Assembly (NCBI GenBank): GCA_000754455.1
Contig: JNSE01000020.1
Span: forward strand, 1 to 13,455
Source: an actinobacterium acAMD-2
GTDB taxonomy: Bacteria > Actinomycetota > Actinomycetes > UBA12327
Reading direction: 5' to 3'
Length of the DNA stretch: 13,455 nucleotides
Made by a program: the position numbers and the translations under genes. Below, one piece after another: positions 1 to 5,941 of the stretch. The notes beneath the pieces were generated by a model that had not been told where the DNA came from, ran no database searches, and saw only the letters and a program-made list of their open reading frames with translations. Positions within the stretch are counted from its first letter, which is position 1. Every line of letters starts with the position of its first letter.

Positions 1-663
1 TTGCTCGCCGCCGTTTTGCTCCTGCTGTCATTTAACGTAAACAATGACGCTGAGATTTTGTTGCCCACGCCGCCACCGGTTGTTCAACCTGACGAGGAAC
101 TTTTTCTCAATGGTGAGGGTGGTAGCAATCAAGAAGTTCGGCTGGCTGTAGTCGCTGGTGGTTTGACGCTGCGGACCTATCCCTTGGGTAAAAATCCAGA
201 TGCCACCACGATGGCCGTGATTAAGGCTGTTAACGAGCCAGACCACACTCACTGGGCTAGCCGAATCAATCTTTTGACGGTGACCGATGCCCGAAGTGGT
301 TCGGTTGGCTGGACCCTGACTGCCAATGTGTCGCCACTGGACCCCAAACGGGTATGGCCCATGGACGCTGCCATCACGATCGCTCCAGCGTGTGAAGAAG
401 CCACAGCTGCCGAAGGATTTGATTACGACGAAAAGGGAGCGGTGTTGCTCAAGGGCTATGAGGCCTGGATGTCAGCACCGGGCCACCTGGCCGGACCAGC
501 CAAACGTGCTGTTGGCACGGTGGTGTTGTGTGAAAAGGACCAAAAACAGGGACTAGCCAGCCAATCAACGGGCGGAATTTATTCGGTGGGTGGAATTGTC
601 GCTCTTGACGCACCCAATTCGGTGACTAACCCGCAACTGTTGTTGACGTTGACGTTGGCTTAG
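1..663 (+). CDS. WxL-like secreted or surface protein, probably 5'-truncated
   Basis: The reading frame is open from the first base of the window. The TTG at position 1 may be an internal Leu codon rather than a true start, so the gene probably begins upstream. The first residues (LLAAVLLLLSF) are a hydrophobic stretch like the core of a signal peptide or membrane anchor. A Pro-rich stretch (LLPTPPPVVQP) follows, then a beta-rich region. The pattern LTVTDARSGSVGWTLT at about residues 92-107, and a C-terminus with GGIYSVGGIVALDAP followed by LLLTLTLA, resemble WxL-type cell-surface domains, in which a W-x-L motif follows a TVTD strand. There are only two Cys, C130 and C177, which could form a disulfide. 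No enzymatic motif is seen. The stop codon overlaps that of the convergent yajQ by 4 bases. The WxL assignment comes from motif resemblance only; a generic exported hypothetical protein is the safe alternative. Confidence 0.6.
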   Translation: MLAAVLLLLSFNVNNDAEILLPTPPPVVQPDEELFLNGEGGSNQEVRLAVVAGGLTLRTYPLGKNPDATTMAVIKAVNEPDHTHWASRINLLTVTDARSGSVGWTLTANVSPLDPKRVWPMDAAITIAPACEEATAAEGFDYDEKGAVLLKGYEAWMSAPGHLAGPAKRAVGTVVLCEKDQKQGLASQSTGGIYSVGGIVALDAPNSVTNPQLLLTLTLA

Positions 664-1148
664 CGGTAGTTCACAAACTGCGTAGCGAAATCTAGGTCAG
701 CGCCTTTGACTAGGGCTTGTACTTCTTGCAAGTCATCGCGTGACTTACTCGTGACTCGAAGTTCTTCACCTTGGACTTGGGTCTTCACGGCTTTGGGACC
801 TTGGTCGCGGATGAGCTTGGCGATTTTCTTAGCTTGTTCCTGGGTGATGCCTTCTTTGAGTTTGATCAGAATTTTGAATTCTTTGCCCGAGGCTTGTGGG
901 TCACCGGCATCGAGAATCTTTAGTGACAACTGGCGCTTGATGAGCTTTTCCTTGAAGACATCAAGAACTGCGAGTGCGCGCTCTTCAGAGTTGGCGCGGA
1001 TTTCAATGTTCTCGCCAGAGTTTTCAATAGAGGCATCCACGCCCTTGAAGTCGTAGCGCTGACTGATCTCTTTGCCAGCTTGGTTCATGGCGTTTGCCAC
1101 TTCCTGGCGGTCGATTTTGCTCACAATGTCGAAGGATGAGTCAGCCAT
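660..1148 (-). CDS. yajQ: YajQ family nucleotide (c-di-GMP)-binding protein
   Basis: The product is 162 residues, the usual length for the YajQ/DUF520 family. It starts MADSSFDIVSKIDRQEV and ends in the family-typical ATQFVNYR. Other family blocks are QRYDFKG (about residues 30-36), an EIRANSEERA block near residue 50, and GKEFKILIKLKEGITQEQAKKI in the second half. Family structures have two ferredoxin-like folds. Some members bind cyclic di-GMP or other nucleotides and influence transcription; the function in actinobacteria is unproven. The frame extends upstream to an ATG at 1205. The start at 1148 is preferred because AAGGAG lies a few bases upstream of it and all conserved sequence begins there. 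The protein is cytosolic and apparently monocistronic. The gene diverges from tRNA-Tyr. Confidence 0.93.
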   Translation of the reverse strand: MADSSFDIVSKIDRQEVANAMNQAGKEISQRYDFKGVDASIENSGENIEIRANSEERALAVLDVFKEKLIKRQLSLKILDAGDPQASGKEFKILIKLKEGITQEQAKKIAKLIRDQGPKAVKTQVQGEELRVTSKSRDDLQEVQALVKGADLDFATQFVNYR

Positions 1149-1255
1149 GTCTTGCTCCTTGGTTTCCAGCAGGCGAAGTGAGGTAGTGGCAACAGTGTGG
1201 CGCACGGGCAGCGGCTCAGGTGTGAGGACCGGTCAATCGGCCGTTATGCCTGCGC

Positions 1256-1261
1256 TATTGT
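1256..1261 (+). promoter_or_regulatory. Possible -10 element for tRNA-Tyr
   Basis: TATTGT lies 23 bases before the mature 5' end of tRNA-Tyr and fits a sigma-70-type -10 hexamer. The -35 region about 17-18 bases upstream (GTCAAT or TCAATC near 1232-1238) is poor. Low confidence; inferred from position only. Confidence 0.3.
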
Positions 1262-1267
1262 TTGGCA

Positions 1268-1281
1268 GTCGCTTCGGCGAC
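1268..1281 (+). other. UUCG-tetraloop hairpin in the tRNA-Tyr 5' leader
   Basis: GTCGC-TTCG-GCGAC forms a perfect 5-bp stem closed by a C(UUCG)G tetraloop, among the most stable RNA tetraloops. It ends three bases before the predicted mature 5' end of tRNA-Tyr. There is no T-tract after it, so it is not a standard terminator. It may shape the RNase P substrate or isolate the tRNA fold from leader sequence. Confidence 0.5.
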
Positions 1282-1284
1282 ACC

Positions 1285-1366
1285 GGCAGGTTGCCCGAGT
1301 GGCCAAAGGGAGCGGACTGTAAATCCGCCGGCTCAGCCTACGTTGGTTCGAACCCAACACCTGCCA
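1285..1366 (+). tRNA. tRNA-Tyr (GTA)
   Basis: A full cloverleaf can be drawn. The acceptor GGCAGGT (1285-1291) pairs with ACCTGCC (1359-1365), with A1366 as discriminator. The anticodon stem GCGGA/TCCGC encloses the loop CTGTAAA with anticodon GTA at 1319-1321. A long class II variable arm has the stem GGC/GCC (1330-1338). The T arm GTTGG-TTCGAAC-CCAAC lies at 1342-1358. The length of 82 bases and the long variable arm fit bacterial tRNA-Tyr. CCA is not encoded (the bases after A1366 are CCG), so it must be added after transcription. Confidence 0.96.
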
Positions 1367-1372
1367 CCGCAA

Positions 1373-1400
1373 GGGGTCGTCATACGTGACGGCCCCTTTT
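1373..1400 (+). terminator. Rho-independent terminator after tRNA-Tyr
   Basis: GGGGTCGTCA (1373-1382) pairs with TGACGGCCCC (1387-1396), with one T-G wobble in ten pairs and a four-base loop TACG. TTTT follows at 1397-1400. The GC-rich stem and T-run 7 bases after the tRNA make a good intrinsic terminator. The opposite strand lacks a clear T-run, so it probably acts mainly on the tRNA transcript. Confidence 0.8.
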
Positions 1401-1445
1401 GCTTGCCCGGCCCTGCTTACTCGGCTTGGCTTGCCCAGCTATGCC

Positions 1446-2225
1446 CTAGGACGTTGCGTCCCACCAGATGGTGACGACGGTTCGCGAGGGTGAGGCTGGA
1501 TGTGCTCGTAGGAACTCAGCAACTTCGTGACGACGCTCCGGGCCTAGACACAGCCGAACGCTGGTGAATTCCACGTGTTGATCAAAGTCCACTGGTTCGC
1601 GGGCTGGCGCTTCCCGTTGTTCGCTGTGTGCTGGGAATCCGGATTCGCTGATGACGTCGAACAAAGTCTGCGCGGTAGGTCCGGCTGGTCGCTCAAGATC
1701 CCAAAAGTGTTTCCACAAGTCGCGCATTGGAGCGAGGGGATGTTCCATGGGGATTTCGATGACTACCCGTTTAAGTGCGTGGTTATTGAGGGCCTGGATG
1801 AACGGCACAATGTCGGAAATGTTGTAGGCGACGTTGTGGCACACCACGACATCGGATCGTTCGACCTGGTTGGCGACATCTGGCCAATCCCCAAGGATTT
1901 CGGTGTGCGTCAAGCCACGTTGCTCAGCCTCGCGCGCATACAGGTCGAGCATTGATGACTGGTGATCTATTCCGGTGATCAGCGCTGCCGGTGGTGCAAT
2001 CGCAAACGTGGCCATGCCCCCGCCACATCCCACATCGATAAGAGACCCGTTCTCGCTCAATGCCTCGCGTGCTCGTTGGTGGGACGGTGAATCTGCGATC
2101 TCCTCAGGAATTTCAAACAGGGCAGGTGGATGAATCCACGGGGACTGCGGTGCTTGTTTGATGATGCCGTCCGGTATTCCCCACTGGGCCAAGCCAGCCG
2201 TCCATTGCTGTGTCGCAGAAGTCAT
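1446..2225 (-). CDS. Class I SAM-dependent methyltransferase
   Basis: The product is 259 residues. Motif I is LIDVGCGGG at residues 62-70, followed by the acidic ribose-binding residue D87 in GIDHQSSM. The motif IV region is DVVVCHNVAYNI at 125-136. These define a Rossmann-fold methyltransferase that uses S-adenosylmethionine. The substrate cannot be deduced; many such proteins act on small molecules. A segment QSPWIHPPALF (about 27-37) before the SAM domain may belong to the substrate region. The ATG at 2225 is supported by AAGGAG about 5 bases upstream. The gene is divergent from the sulfur-response operon. The CsoR-type palindrome at 2260-2279 lies 35 bp upstream of this start codon, so the same repressor could also control it; that is inference. 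No Met-rich or Cys-rich metal motif is seen. Confidence 0.85.
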   Translation of the reverse strand: MTSATQQWTAGLAQWGIPDGIIKQAPQSPWIHPPALFEIPEEIADSPSHQRAREALSENGSLIDVGCGGGMATFAIAPPAALITGIDHQSSMLDLYAREAEQRGLTHTEILGDWPDVANQVERSDVVVCHNVAYNISDIVPFIQALNNHALKRVVIEIPMEHPLAPMRDLWKHFWDLERPAGPTAQTLFDVISESGFPAHSEQREAPAREPVDFDQHVEFTSVRLCLGPERRHEVAEFLRAHPASPSRTVVTIWWDATS

Positions 2226-2259
2226 CGGGCTCCTTAGTGGTGGATTTTGAGTCTACTGC

Positions 2260-2279
2260 GCATACCCCTAGGGGTATGC
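2260..2279. promoter_or_regulatory. CsoR/CstR-type operator
   Basis: GCATACCCCTAGGGGTATGC is a perfect 20-bp palindrome. An ATAC-type half site followed by a C-tract and its mirror is the hallmark of DUF156 (CsoR/RcnR/FrmR/CstR) operators. It lies in the 96-bp gap between the divergent methyltransferase and the operon that encodes a DUF156 repressor. This strongly suggests autoregulation. Only one full site is visible in this gap. Whether the inducer is copper, another metal or a persulfide cannot be read from the operator. Confidence 0.8.
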
Positions 2280-2280
2280 T
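2275..2280 (+). promoter_or_regulatory. Likely -10 hexamer of the sulfur-response operon
   Basis: TATGCT overlaps the right half of the palindromic operator and lies 41 bases before the first start codon. A bound repressor would therefore block RNA polymerase. The -35 is not clear: TTGAGT at 2247-2252 gives a 22-base spacer, which is too long, and GTCTAC-like sequence lies at the ideal distance. Weak -35 elements are common in actinobacteria. Confidence 0.45.
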
Positions 2281-2321
2281 ACGTTGGGGTCATTAAGCAA
2301 CTCAGAAAAAAGGTGTTCTTC

Positions 2322-2516
2322 ATGTGTAGGAAAGTGAATTGTCGTAAGTGCAGCAAAGTCACCTATAGCGGATGTGGTCAGCACCTTGATCAAGTTTTTG
2401 CTGGTGTTCCCAAGAGTCAGCGCTGTACCTGCGCAACCGATGCGCCAGCATCGAAGGACTCGGGGACGAGTGGTTGGCGACGCTTGGGCTCGTGGGTATC
2501 ACCGGGGCGCAACTAA
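2322..2516 (+). CDS. Small cysteine-rich protein, conserved hypothetical
   Basis: The product is 64 residues. ATG 2322 is preceded by AAAAAAGGTG at good spacing, which is why the in-frame start further upstream (2247) is rejected. The first 37 residues form a dense Cys pattern: C2, C7, C10, C18, C35 and C37, with H21 in GCGQH and a CTC pair. This looks like a Zn or other metal-binding knuckle, or a redox or persulfide-carrying thiol cluster. I recognise this MCRxVxCxxC...GCGQH layout as a small uncharacterised family common in actinobacteria; no function is known to me. The last 27 residues are Ser/Gly-rich and look unstructured. Its stop TAA shares bases with the ATG of the DUF156 repressor (TAATG), so translation is probably coupled. 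It is the first gene behind the CsoR-type operator. Confidence 0.8.
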   Translation: MCRKVNCRKCSKVTYSGCGQHLDQVFAGVPKSQRCTCATDAPASKDSGTSGWRRLGSWVSPGRN

Positions 2517-2806
2517 TGGCAACCGCGAAGAAGATGGCGCATGTAGTGCAGGACGAACAAGCGCTAGCTGATGTCACCAAGCGGTTGCGGCGTGCTGAAG
2601 GACAAATCGGCGGAATCTTGCGCATGTTGGACGAGGGTCGGTCCTGTGAAGACGTCGTCATGCAGTTGGCCGCGGTGTCTAAAGCCATTGATAAGGCTGC
2701 ATTCAGCCTGATTACCGCCGGATTGCGTGAATGCATCACTGAAGGCAAGAACAATGCAGATGACGTAGCACAGCAGTTGCAGCGGCTATTTATGACGATG
2801 GTTTAG
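2516..2806 (+). CDS. CsoR/CstR-family (DUF156) repressor, CstR-like
   Basis: The product is 96 residues of the all-helical, DNA-binding DUF156 family. Family landmarks are KRLRRAEGQIGGILRMLDEG (22-41), C44 in RSCEDVV, QLAAVSKAID (50-59) and C73 in LRECI. Mycobacterial CsoR binds Cu(I) with Cys36, His61 and Cys65. Here C44 and C73 keep the same 29-residue spacing, but the His position holds G69. Loss of this His with both Cys kept is the pattern of the persulfide sensor CstR, which forms a sulfur bridge between the two thiols. The start at 2516 is chosen because it overlaps the stop of the preceding gene (TAATG); the frame is also open upstream to 2474, and M7 (2534) is another option. It probably represses its own operon through 2260-2279. 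Confidence 0.88.
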   Translation: MATAKKMAHVVQDEQALADVTKRLRRAEGQIGGILRMLDEGRSCEDVVMQLAAVSKAIDKAAFSLITAGLRECITEGKNNADDVAQQLQRLFMTMV

Positions 2807-2813
2807 GAAAAGG

Positions 2814-4472
2814 ATGACAAGCGTGCGAAAAGTAGTTGTTGTCGGAGGAGTAGCCGGAGGAATGTCAGCGGCTACACGGATGCGCCGTCTTGATCCTGAT
2901 GCGTCCATCATCGTGATTGAGCGCAGCGGGTTTGTTTCGTACGCGAATTGTGGTCTGCCCTATTACGTTGGCGGGGTCATTGCTGATCGTGAATCCTTGT
3001 TACTGCAAACCCCTGAATCTCTGGATGCCCGCTTCGCACTGGATGTGCGGATTGGCTCCAATGTTTTGTTAGTGGATCGAGATAGTCGTGAGGTGGAAGT
3101 TCAAGGGCCTACCGGCGAGGTATACCGACTTCCCTTTGATTTCCTCATCCTCAGCCCAGGTGCGCAACCGGTGGTTCCACCGATCCCTGGGATCGAAAAT
3201 GCCTACACCCTCCGCACCGTTGAGGATGTATCCCGAATCGCCTTAGCAGTGGCGAACAAGCCTGCCCGAGCCGTAGTTATCGGTGGCGGTTTCATCGGCT
3301 TGGAATCCGCGGAGAACTTGATTCACCGCGGTATCCCCACATCGATTGTGGAGGCTCAGGAACAGCTCATCGCGCCTTTGGATTACGAACTTGCCGTCCT
3401 CGTGCACGAGGAAGTGCGCACGCATGGCGTTGACCTGCACCTGGGCACGGGTGTAGTCCAGATCAACCCCGATCAGGTCACCTTGTCCGACGGAACGGTC
3501 ATCGAATCGACGTTGGTTATTTGCGCCATCGGCGTACGGCCGGATATTTCTTTGGCCCAATCAGCTGGGCTAACGATCGGATCGCGCGGCGGAATTGTCA
3601 TCAATGAATTTGGACAAACAAGTGACCCCGCAATTTACGCAGTAGGCGATGTTGCGGAAAAAATCGATGCATTTGATGGTGAGTCAACGCTGGTGCCACT
3701 CGCCAATATTGCTAACCGACAAGGTCGCGTGGCCGCCGACCACATCATGGGACGCCCAGTTCGTGAAGTGACGACCATTGGCACCGCAATCGTCAAGGTA
3801 TTTGACCTCACTGTTGCGGTGACCGGGTGGAATGAAAAGCGATTGGTTGCTCAAGGAGTCCCATTCCAGGCCATCCACACGCATCCTGGTTCTCATGCCG
3901 GGTATTACCCGGGTGCTGAGGAGATGGCTCTGAAACTCTTGGTTCACAAGCCAGAGGGTCAAATCCTGGGTGCCCAAGCGGTCGGGCGCTCTGGTGTAGA
4001 CAAACGCATCGACGTGATTGCTACTGCGATGAAGAGTGGGTTGCTCGCTCCTGAACTTGCGGATTTGGAGTTGGCCTACGCGCCTCCTTTTGGGTCGGCA
4101 AAAGATCCCGTGAACATGCTCGGTTACATCGCTGAGAACTTGCTCAGTGGATTGACTAAGAATGTTCAGTGGTACGAGGTGGATGGTTTGGCTGCCGCCG
4201 GAGCAGTAATCCTTGATGTGCGCAACGTGGAAGAGTTTGCCGACGGAGCGATTCCGGGATCAATTAACGTTCCGCTCGATGACTTGCGGTCACGGATGAG
4301 TGAGATTCCTGATGGCCCGGTCGTGGTCTACTGCAAGGTCGGTCAACGCGGTCATACCGCCACCGTTTTGTTGCGGGAGAACGGGTTCGAGGCTGTCAAC
4401 TTGGATGGCGGATTCACGACCTGGAGCGCCGTAGCGAGCAGCAAAGGCTTAGTGACAGCGGCCAAGGGTTAA
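2814..4472 (+). CDS. CoA-disulfide/persulfide reductase fused to rhodanese (CoADR-Rhd)
   Basis: The product is 552 residues and flavin-dependent. Residues 1-450 are a pyridine-nucleotide disulfide oxidoreductase. The FAD motif is VVVGGVAGG (8-16). A single redox Cys, C46, lies in SYANCGLPYY, the CoADR signature. The NAD(P)H motif is VVIGGGFIG (154-162) and the second FAD motif is YAVGD (275-279). Y364/Y365 and Y422 match the conserved Tyr region of CoA-disulfide reductases. The C-terminus (about 455-545) is a rhodanese with the active-site loop CKVGQR starting at C507. Family enzymes reduce CoA disulfide or CoA persulfide and release sulfide, with rhodanese supplying or accepting sulfane sulfur. 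ATG 2814 lies 7 bases after the repressor stop; GTG 2823 (MRKVVVV) is a plausible alternative with better spacing to AGGAAAAGG. Its stop abuts the convergent SDR gene. Confidence 0.93.
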   Translation: MTSVRKVVVVGGVAGGMSAATRMRRLDPDASIIVIERSGFVSYANCGLPYYVGGVIADRESLLLQTPESLDARFALDVRIGSNVLLVDRDSREVEVQGPTGEVYRLPFDFLILSPGAQPVVPPIPGIENAYTLRTVEDVSRIALAVANKPARAVVIGGGFIGLESAENLIHRGIPTSIVEAQEQLIAPLDYELAVLVHEEVRTHGVDLHLGTGVVQINPDQVTLSDGTVIESTLVICAIGVRPDISLAQSAGLTIGSRGGIVINEFGQTSDPAIYAVGDVAEKIDAFDGESTLVPLANIANRQGRVAADHIMGRPVREVTTIGTAIVKVFDLTVAVTGWNEKRLVAQGVPFQAIHTHPGSHAGYYPGAEEMALKLLVHKPEGQILGAQAVGRSGVDKRIDVIATAMKSGLLAPELADLELAYAPPFGSAKDPVNMLGYIAENLLSGLTKNVQWYEVDGLAAAGAVILDVRNVEEFADGAIPGSINVPLDDLRSRMSEIPDGPVVVYCKVGQRGHTATVLLRENGFEAVNLDGGFTTWSAVASSKGLVTAAKG

Positions 4473-5357
4473 TCAGAAGGCGAAATTGCTGCCGGTGACT
4501 TCCATGGATTGATTCCATAGAGCAATTGCTTGGCCCTGATCAACCGCTTGTTTGGGAACTTTCAGGAGTTTGGGTCCGCCACGAAATTCCGCAAATGAGG
4601 GTCCGTAGTACTGCCCGGATTGTGCGGTTGGCGAGGTCGCGGCAAAAAGTTGTGGCAACGCGCCAGCATCAGCAGATTGCGCTACTCGCTTGACGATCCC
4701 GCCCATCCTTCCCGAGTCATCGGGAAACAAGTTGGTGCTGGAAAGCCCTGGGTGGGCAGCAAGGACGCTGATCGTTGATCCGGATGATTGGAGTTTGCGG
4801 TGTAGTTCGTAGGTGAACAACAAATTCGCCAGCTTCGAGCGCGCATACGCCGACCACTTTTCATAGCCAGCATCAGTGGTGATGTCATTAAAACTCATCG
4901 CGGTTTGCTTTGCCGCAACACTGGAAACCGTCACCACGCGCGCGGAGGGTGCAGCCTTCAAGGATTCGAGCAACGAAGCGGTGAGTGCAAAGTGGCCTAG
5001 GTGGTTTGTGGCTAGGTGCATCTCGTAGCCATCAACAGATTGGCTGAAAGGAATCGCCATGATGCCGGCGTTGTTGATCAAGATGTCCAGCGGTCCTGAG
5101 AATTCGTTAGCAAAGGCACGAACGGAATCCAAAGACGCGGTGTCAAGTCGCCGGACTTCAACCGATGCCCCAGGAATAGCGTGCTCGACCTTGGCCTTGG
5201 CCGCCCACCCACGCTGTTCATCGCGCGCGGTCATGATCACGTGGGCGCCCTTGGCAGCCAAGGCATGGGAACTTGCGAGGCCCAATCCACTGTTCGATCC
5301 GGTGATGACGACGGTCTTGCCAGACAGGTCTTGGATGGCGCTCGATTTCCAACTCAT
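4473..5357 (-). CDS. SDR family oxidoreductase (retinol-dehydrogenase-like)
   Basis: The product is 294 residues of classical-type short-chain dehydrogenase. The cofactor motif is TGSNSGLG (19-26), and R45 after the second strand (TARDEQRG) suggests NADP(H) preference. NNAG is at 95-98, structural N118 in ATNHLGHF, catalytic S145 in VSSVA, and YARSK with Y171 and K175. The SNSGLG form and the C-terminal AAHPGLSSTNLF block are typical of the retinol/protochlorophyllide-dehydrogenase-like group, whose bacterial members mostly have unknown substrates. No Shine-Dalgarno stands out before ATG 5357, so the transcript may be leaderless or poorly initiated. It converges on CoADR-Rhd with zero bases between stop codons. 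There is no clear functional link to its neighbours. Confidence 0.88.
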   Translation of the reverse strand: MSWKSSAIQDLSGKTVVITGSNSGLGLASSHALAAKGAHVIMTARDEQRGWAAKAKVEHAIPGASVEVRRLDTASLDSVRAFANEFSGPLDILINNAGIMAIPFSQSVDGYEMHLATNHLGHFALTASLLESLKAAPSARVVTVSSVAAKQTAMSFNDITTDAGYEKWSAYARSKLANLLFTYELHRKLQSSGSTISVLAAHPGLSSTNLFPDDSGRMGGIVKRVAQSADAGALPQLFAATSPTAQSGQYYGPSFAEFRGGPKLLKVPKQAVDQGQAIALWNQSMEVTGSNFAF

Positions 5358-5432
5358 GGACTGATTTGACCACGAAGGCTGAGCCCTTGCACGACTAGCA
5401 CCGTCGATTGACCCATAGAGCGAGGGCAGGTT

Positions 5433-5461
5433 TTCACCGCTCAGGTGTCTTCAGGTAGCCT
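5433..5461 (+). promoter_or_regulatory. Possible promoter for the tRNA-Thr/tRNA-Met/rpmG transcript
   Basis: TTCACC (5433-5438) and TAGCCT (5456-5461) are separated by 17 bases and lie 12 bases before the mature tRNA-Thr 5' end. The hexamers are moderate matches to the sigma-70 consensus. The spacing and location are right for a stable-RNA promoter. Confidence 0.4.
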
Positions 5462-5473
5462 TTCACGGCTGTC

Positions 5474-5546
5474 GCCCCTTTAGCTCAGTCGGCAGAGCGT
5501 CTCCATGGTAAGGAGAAGGTCTACGGTTCGATTCCGTAAAGGGGCT
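5474..5546 (+). tRNA. tRNA-Thr (GGT)
   Basis: The acceptor GCCCCTT (5474-5480) pairs with AAGGGGC (5539-5545), with T5546 as discriminator. The anticodon stem TCTCC/GGAGA encloses ATGGTAA with anticodon GGT at 5507-5509. The T arm TACGG-TTCGATT-CCGTA lies at 5522-5538. The length is 73 bases. CCA is not encoded (CGG follows). The order tRNA-Thr, tRNA-Met, rpmG is conserved in actinobacteria, so these probably share a transcript. Confidence 0.96.
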
Positions 5547-5584
5547 CGGAAGATTGGTCTTTGTGCCTGAAGGTCAATCCCAAG

Positions 5585-5661
5585 GGCGGGGTAGCTCAGC
5601 CTGGTAGAGCAAGCGGCTCATAATCGCTGTGTCGCCGGTTCAAGTCCGGCCCTCGCTACCA
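5585..5661 (+). tRNA. tRNA-Met (CAT), elongator type
   Basis: The acceptor GGCGGGG (5585-5591) pairs with CCTCGCT (5651-5657) using two G-U wobbles, including the terminal pair. A5658 is the discriminator and CCA is encoded at 5659-5661. The anticodon stem AGCGG/TCGCT encloses CTCATAA with anticodon CAT at 5619-5621. The T arm GCCGG-TTCAAGT-CCGGC lies at 5634-5650. The paired end and the lack of a GGG/CCC anticodon stem argue against initiator tRNA. A CAT anticodon could also be tRNA-Ile2 if C34 is modified to lysidine, but context and overall sequence favour elongator Met. Confidence 0.9.
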
Positions 5662-5712
5662 CCGCTGTACGGTTGTTTTCTAGCCGTCCGGCACCAGCAC
5701 GATAAGTTCCAC

Positions 5713-5732
5713 CTCGCAGCCCCCTCTGCGAG
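5713..5732 (+). other. Hairpin in the rpmG leader
   Basis: CTCGCAG (5713-5719) and CTGCGAG (5726-5732) form a perfect 7-bp stem with the loop CCCCCT. It lies between tRNA-Met and rpmG, 24 bases before the rpmG start. There is no T-run, so it is probably not a strong terminator. It may be a processing or stability element where the tRNA transcript is cut from the rpmG mRNA. Confidence 0.4.
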
Positions 5733-5756
5733 TCCACTTAACTGAAAGGCTCGATC

Positions 5757-5921
5757 ATGGCCAAGAGCGATGTCCGTCCCAAGATCACGCTCGCATGCGT
5801 TGAGTGCAAGGAACGTAACTACATCACCAAGAAGAACCGTCGTAACGATCCTGACCGCCTCGAGGTCAAGAAGCACTGCCCACGTTGCAACGCTCACACT
5901 GCGCACCGCGAAACTCGCTAA
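5757..5921 (+). CDS. rpmG: 50S ribosomal protein L33
   Basis: The product is 54 residues: MAKSDVRPKITLACVECKERN at the start and HRETR at the end, the usual L33 size. Two CxxC knuckles (CVEC near residue 14, CPRC near 41) show the zinc-binding C+ paralogue. KKNRRNDPDRLEVKKHCP is a typical actinobacterial L33 block. GAAAGG lies about 7 bases before the ATG. The tRNA-Met gene is upstream and the HadA-like gene follows after 20 bases, the same order as rpmG2-hadA in mycobacteria. The zinc-binding form can be replaced by a Cys-free paralogue during zinc limitation in related bacteria; no Zur site is evident here. Confidence 0.95.
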   Translation: MAKSDVRPKITLACVECKERNYITKKNRRNDPDRLEVKKHCPRCNAHTAHRETR

Positions 5922-5941
5922 ATAGTTCTTAAAGGACCGCG

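Noticed and set aside
1149..1205. Upstream ATG extending yajQ by 19 residues
   Set aside because: Family homology starts at MADSSFD, and AAGGAG sits directly before ATG 1148.
2359..2754. Minus-strand frame of 131 codons across the Cys-rich and repressor genes
   Set aside because: It is antisense to two genes with clear motifs and ribosome or coupling signals, has low-complexity composition and shows no family match.
2516..2806. Annotating the DUF156 protein as a copper sensor (CsoR)
   Set aside because: The His needed for Cu(I) is Gly, and no copper pump or chaperone is in the operon.
3898..3914. CCGGGT...ACCCGG inverted repeat in the CoADR-Rhd gene
   Set aside because: It is only six pairs with a tiny loop, in the middle of conserved coding sequence (AGYYPGAEE); it is likely a codon effect.
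5585..5661. Calling the CAT tRNA an initiator tRNA
   Set aside because: The anticodon stem lacks the three G-C pairs, and the first acceptor pair is formed (G-U) rather than mismatched.
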